Assembly (NCBI GenBank): GCA_030424545.1
Contig: JAUHWL010000001.1
Span: forward strand, 62,001-126,000
Length of the DNA: 64,000 nucleotides
Direction of reading: 5' to 3'
Origin: Bacteroidia bacterium
GTDB taxonomy: Bacteria > Bacteroidota > Bacteroidia > Flavobacteriales > Schleiferiaceae
Shown piece after piece: positions 60,765 to 64,000 of this stretch; the first letter of the stretch is position 1, and each line of letters opens with the position of its first letter. The notes under the pieces were generated by a model. It saw only the letters and a program-made list of their open reading frames with translations, made no database searches and had not been told where the DNA came from. The position numbers and the translations under genes are program-made.

Positions 60765-62456
60765 TTAGTTCTTCACAAGCTTAAATGTTGCTTTCTCATT
60801 TTGCGATTGCACTGTCAAAAGATAAATGCCCTGAGGCTGATTTAAACTTAGATTTATTAATTGACCATTTGTGATGTCAATAGAACGTAAAACCCGACCA
60901 GTTAAATCAGTCATTGTAATTTGAACAGAACTAAAGGTTTTACCTAAGTCAATGGAGAATTCTCCATTGTTTGGATTAGGGTATACCAAAAAATCATTGC
61001 CAAATCCATTTTCTGGTATTCCAATGCTTGTACTACTCAGTTTCAGAATGTAGCTGTCATCATAATTTATTGGTAATAAGTTGCTTATTCCAGTGCCAGG
61101 GTCAAAGTCTACAGGTACGTTACTCCTAAAAGTTCCACATGTATAAATATTGGATGAAGCATCAGTTTCTATTGCATATGGAATCTCAAATCCATTACTT
61201 CCGATTTGATTTACCCAAAGGAAGTCACCATTAGCATTAAGTTTCTGTATATATATGTCCGCACTGCCATTTGAAGTAAGATTTGTAACACCAGTGCTAG
61301 GATCAAAATCTACAGTATGCTCAAATTTACCAGTTGAATAAACATTACCCGATGGGTCAACTGAAATTGCATACCCCATTTCCTGATTGTTGTTACCCAT
61401 TTGTTTAACCCAAACATAATCTCCATTAGTATCAAGTTTAAGGACGAAAATGAGGCCATTGGTGGAAATCAATGTTTCATCATTGACTCCTGGGTCAAAG
61501 TCAATCGAATTAGAGAAATAACCTGTAGAGTAAACGTTTCCCAAGTTATCTGTAGTCAGAGAATAGGCTACTTCGGAAGCTACTCCACCGAAGTGCTTTA
61601 CCCACTGGAAGTTTCCACTCGAGTCAAGTTTTTGAATATAAAAATCAAAATTTCCAACGGTATTTAATTTAGTCTCACCAATTCCTGGATCAAAGTCTGT
61701 TTCACTAGAAAAAGTACCAGTGCTGTATACATTTCCATAAGGGTCTAACGCAAGGGAAACACCATTTTCAAATCCAACTCCACCCATTTGTTTTGCCCAA
61801 ATGAGATTACCATTAGAATCGAGTTTTTGTATAAAAATATCTCGATTGCCATTTGAAGCCATAATAAGTTCGCTAGTTCCAGGGTCAAAATCAACGGTGT
61901 CATTAAAATAACCAGTGATAAAAATATTATCATTGGTATCTACTTCTATTGAACTACCAATATCATCTTCAATGCCGCCAAATTGCCTTACCCATTGTAG
62001 GTTTCCACTAGCGTCAAGTTTTTGAACGAAAAGGTCGCTTCCACCTTTTGAAATTAACTCTTGTATACCACTACTTGGGTCAAAATCTATAGTGTCCTTA
62101 AAATAACCTGTAGCATAAATGTTTCCATGGGTATCTACAGTAATTGAAGCACCGAAACATTCTCCATTTCCTCCCATTTGTTTAACCCAAAGAAAATTTC
62201 CATTTGCATCTAGTTTTTGAACAAAAATATCTGCTTGGTATCCAGCAACTCTTGTTTCCGAGCCAGTTACTCCGTTAAACTCGGTTATGTTCTCAAATAT
62301 CCCAATTGTATAAACGTTACCTAAGTCATCTGTTGTAATAGCAGTAGTGATTTGAGAACCAAAGCCTGCAATCCGTCTGACCCATTCAAAATTTGTGGAT
62401 TGACCATTGCTTATAAGAGAAGAAAAGCATAGAAATAATATAAAGTGATTTTTCAT
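60765..62456 (-). CDS. SBBP-repeat secreted protein with T9SS sorting domain
   Basis: A 563-residue exported protein. Signal (FILFLCFSSLISNGQ), then about nine copies of a 45-55-residue beta-propeller repeat of the SBBP type. Each has the pattern W(V/A)KQMGG...VDxxGNVYxTGxFxxTVDFDPG...IQKLDxxGNF. A type A T9SS sorting domain ends it (FLVYPNPNNGEFSIDL ... ATFKLVKN). The DFDPG and TGYF motifs are regular enough to suggest an extracellular propeller. Ligand unknown. The repeated DNA is well conserved at protein but not base level. Confidence 0.9.
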   Translation of the reverse strand: MKNHFILFLCFSSLISNGQSTNFEWVRRIAGFGSQITTAITTDDLGNVYTIGIFENITEFNGVTGSETRVAGYQADIFVQKLDANGNFLWVKQMGGNGECFGASITVDTHGNIYATGYFKDTIDFDPSSGIQELISKGGSDLFVQKLDASGNLQWVRQFGGIEDDIGSSIEVDTNDNIFITGYFNDTVDFDPGTSELIMASNGNRDIFIQKLDSNGNLIWAKQMGGVGFENGVSLALDPYGNVYSTGTFSSETDFDPGIGETKLNTVGNFDFYIQKLDSSGNFQWVKHFGGVASEVAYSLTTDNLGNVYSTGYFSNSIDFDPGVNDETLISTNGLIFVLKLDTNGDYVWVKQMGNNNQEMGYAISVDPSGNVYSTGKFEHTVDFDPSTGVTNLTSNGSADIYIQKLNANGDFLWVNQIGSNGFEIPYAIETDASSNIYTCGTFRSNVPVDFDPGTGISNLLPINYDDSYILKLSSTSIGIPENGFGNDFLVYPNPNNGEFSIDLGKTFSSVQITMTDLTGRVLRSIDITNGQLINLSLNQPQGIYLLTVQSQNEKATFKLVKN

Positions 62457-62544
62457 TTTGGTTTGTTTGTTTAAAAGAACGTCTACAGTTTATTTATGTT
62501 ATATCTACCTAGTAGGTGGATTCTTTTACTCGAAGTAATGTTTG

Positions 62545-62634
62545 CCAACAATTAGATAAACACCACAGTGGCGTTTATTTCTTCTTTATGCGAACATATT
62601 TAAAAATTAACAACGGCTTGCGGTGTTGTTAGGG
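62545..62634. repeat. Cassette-boundary-like repeat, copy C
   Basis: GGCTTGCGGTGTTGTTAGGG (62615-62634) overlaps the stop codon of the 62629 gene, as copy A does for its gene. AACAAC and GTTGTT flank it as a short palindrome. Nearby, ATAAACACCAC and GTGGCGTTTAT (about 62554-62576) form a hairpin with one mismatch. Confidence 0.4.
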
Positions 62635-63294
62635 TTTCGTGTTTTGTTCTGCTTCCTTTAAAATTTCTCCCAATAATTCTGGGTAAATTTTGTGTCCGCC
62701 TGCATAAAAATGCGGAGTTATCTTTATGTTTTGCTCCTTTAATTGTGCCAATAGCTTTCGTGCATCCTCTTCAGAAATATATTCATCGGCATTACCAAAG
62801 CATGTGTGCATACAATAAGCAGCAAACTTGTCGCTCTGCAACTTGTAGTCTATGTCTGGCGGAAAACTCCCTGCCCAACAAATAACCGATTTTATGGGGA
62901 GCGTAGTTTTATTAACCCACCGTAAAGCGGTAGAAACCCCTTGCGAAAAGCCTAGAACGTGCATTTTACAATCGTCTGCCAAAAGATTGCGGGTGTTGCT
63001 AACAAGGTTTTCTAAATAATAAAATTGGTCTTCAATATCTGCCAAACGATTTTCTTTGGTCATCCAGCTAGCGCCAACGCGGCCACTTGTACCGTTTAAA
63101 TAAAAATGATGCGGTCCTTCGGGGATGATAAATAGGCGTTCTTCGTTTTGAAAAGCCGAAAAATTGCGCGCAAAAAATCGCGCTAATTGGCCGTAACCGT
63201 GCAGACAAACCCACACGTTTTTAACCAAAGAAGTCGGTTCGCCAACGGTAACATAGCGAACCGACTTTTGTATGGAAAACTGTTTTTCTAGCAT
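62629..63294 (-). CDS. Alpha/beta hydrolase of the phospholipase/carboxylesterase family
   Basis: A 221-residue soluble hydrolase with the nucleophile elbow GFSQG (serine near residue 118), VCLHGYGQLARFF as oxyanion region, and a late His in YAGGHKIYPELL. Asp is probably in CFGNADEYI. Length matches the YpfH/EstB-like carboxylesterases acting on short esters. It directly abuts the enoyl-CoA hydratase gene (stop and start adjacent at 63294/63295), so they form an operon. Substrate unknown. Confidence 0.88.
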   Translation of the reverse strand: MLEKQFSIQKSVRYVTVGEPTSLVKNVWVCLHGYGQLARFFARNFSAFQNEERLFIIPEGPHHFYLNGTSGRVGASWMTKENRLADIEDQFYYLENLVSNTRNLLADDCKMHVLGFSQGVSTALRWVNKTTLPIKSVICWAGSFPPDIDYKLQSDKFAAYCMHTCFGNADEYISEEDARKLLAQLKEQNIKITPHFYAGGHKIYPELLGEILKEAEQNTKP

Positions 63295-64000
63295 TTACTT
63301 CCCTGGAAAATTGGGCTTGCGTTTTTCTAAAAATGCGGTGGTGCCCTCTTTAAAATCTGCCGTGCCAAAGCAATCGCCAAAGGCATTAATCTCGGCTGTA
63401 AAACCGTTTACACCATCCTCAAAACCAGCATTAACAGCATCTATGGCGTAACCTATGGCAACGCTAGAGTTCTTGCTAATGGCGGTTGCAATTTCGTTGC
63501 ACTTGGCAAGCAATTCGCTTTGTGGCACTACGTGATTTACTAACCCCATGTTTAAAGCCTCATCTGCCTTAATCATTTTTGCTGTAAAAATTAATTCCAT
63601 GGCTCGGCCTTTGCCTATTAATTGCGCCAAGCGCTGCGTGCCCCCATAGCCCGGTATTAACCCCAAGCTAGTTTCGGGCAAACCCATGCGGGCATTATCG
63701 CTGGCTACGCGTAAGTGGCAAGACATGGCTAGCTCTAATCCGCCACCTAGCGCAAACCCATTAATGGCTGCAATAACTGGTGTGCGTAGGTTTTGTGTTA
63801 AATCAAATAGTTTTTCATGGCCTTGACCCGCCAAGCGTTTTCCTTCGTTTACGCCAAAATGAGCAAACTCCTTAATATCAGCTCCGGCAACAAAGCTTTT
63901 TTCTCCGCTACCCGTAATGATAATTGCTTTTATGTTTTTGTCTTTATCGGCAGTCATCAACGCCTCGCTCAACTCGTTAATTGTGTCTCTGTTTAACGCG
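63295..64000 (-). CDS. Enoyl-CoA hydratase, N-terminus cut by the window
   Basis: A crotonase-family enzyme of which 235 codons are visible. The frame continues beyond the window edge with LNRDTINELSEAL, the family N-terminus. Oxyanion-hole motifs: FVAGADIKEF and NGFALGGGLELAMSCHLR. Both catalytic glutamates appear in place: GGGLELAMSC and GLPETSLGLIPGYGGTQRL. It resembles short-chain enoyl-CoA hydratases (FadB/PaaF-like). With the paa genes it could serve phenylacetate degradation, though beta-oxidation is as likely. Confidence 0.92.
   Translation of the reverse strand, partial: ALNRDTINELSEALMTADKDKNIKAIIITGSGEKSFVAGADIKEFAHFGVNEGKRLAGQGHEKLFDLTQNLRTPVIAAINGFALGGGLELAMSCHLRVASDNARMGLPETSLGLIPGYGGTQRLAQLIGKGRAMELIFTAKMIKADEALNMGLVNHVVPQSELLAKCNEIATAISKNSSVAIGYAIDAVNAGFEDGVNGFTAEINAFGDCFGTADFKEGTTAFLEKRKPNFPGK

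Noticed and set aside
1-64000. CRISPR array, rRNA, tRNA or insertion sequence
   Set aside because: No regularly spaced identical repeats, no rRNA or tRNA sequences noticed by eye, and no transposase-like protein in any frame; a short tRNA could still have been missed.

Overview
The window looks like chromosomal DNA of a Bacteroidota bacterium, most likely Flavobacteriia or a relative. Several proteins end in type IX secretion (T9SS) sorting domains. Other family markers are DUF5723 and DUF3078 proteins, a 7TM-HK-REC-AraC hybrid sensor, a fused E1 alpha/beta dehydrogenase, Bacteroidota-type promoters (TTTG, about 19-21 nt, TAnnTTTG) and A/T-rich intergenic DNA. I see no rRNA, tRNA, CRISPR array, transposase or prophage.

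Layout. 0-0.8 kb: truncated outer-membrane protein gene. 1-7.7 kb: minus-strand export operon tetR-tolC-hlyD-ABC-ABC-permease-permease with TetR-type palindromes. 8-13.2 kb: T9SS protein, hybrid sensor kinase, and a small cluster with a homopolymer frameshift. 13.3-15.4 kb: branched-chain-type 2-oxoacid dehydrogenase E1. 15.6-17.9 kb: a CbiX-like chelatase lipoprotein followed by a membrane FMN/4Fe-4S protein, behind Fur-like palindromes. 18-25.4 kb: small housekeeping and unknown genes, enoyl-CoA hydratase, LpxH, and an amylase-like lipoprotein with eroded catalytic motifs. 25.6-35.4 kb: DUF5723 protein, B12-dependent ribonucleotide reductase and an RND efflux operon. 35.4-38.2 kb: repeat-rich and RNA-like intergenic DNA, a methyltransferase, a TPR protein and a T9SS-domain remnant. 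38.7-43.2 kb: phenylacetyl-CoA epoxidase genes paaABC-(lipoprotein)-paaD with divergent paaE. 43.2-45.7 kb: Rof-like protein, membrane protein, GNAT enzyme, small unknown genes. 45.8-49.8 kb: sucA-sucB. 49.9-58.4 kb: secreted and surface proteins, prohibitin, Hsp15. 58.4-62.6 kb: three minus-strand genes of unknown function separated by related repeats, resembling a cassette array. 62.6-64 kb: esterase and a truncated enoyl-CoA hydratase.

How genes work together. Two tripartite export systems (ABC and RND) each carry their own adaptor and TolC-like channel. PaaABCDE with enoyl-CoA hydratases points to aerobic phenylacetate breakdown feeding the TCA cycle, where SucAB acts. The most interesting unit is the putative iron-regulated pair at 15.5-17.9 kb: a lipid-anchored chelatase-fold protein next to a membrane electron-transfer protein, which could be an envelope system that inserts metal into, or reductively removes it from, a tetrapyrrole. 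This role is inference.
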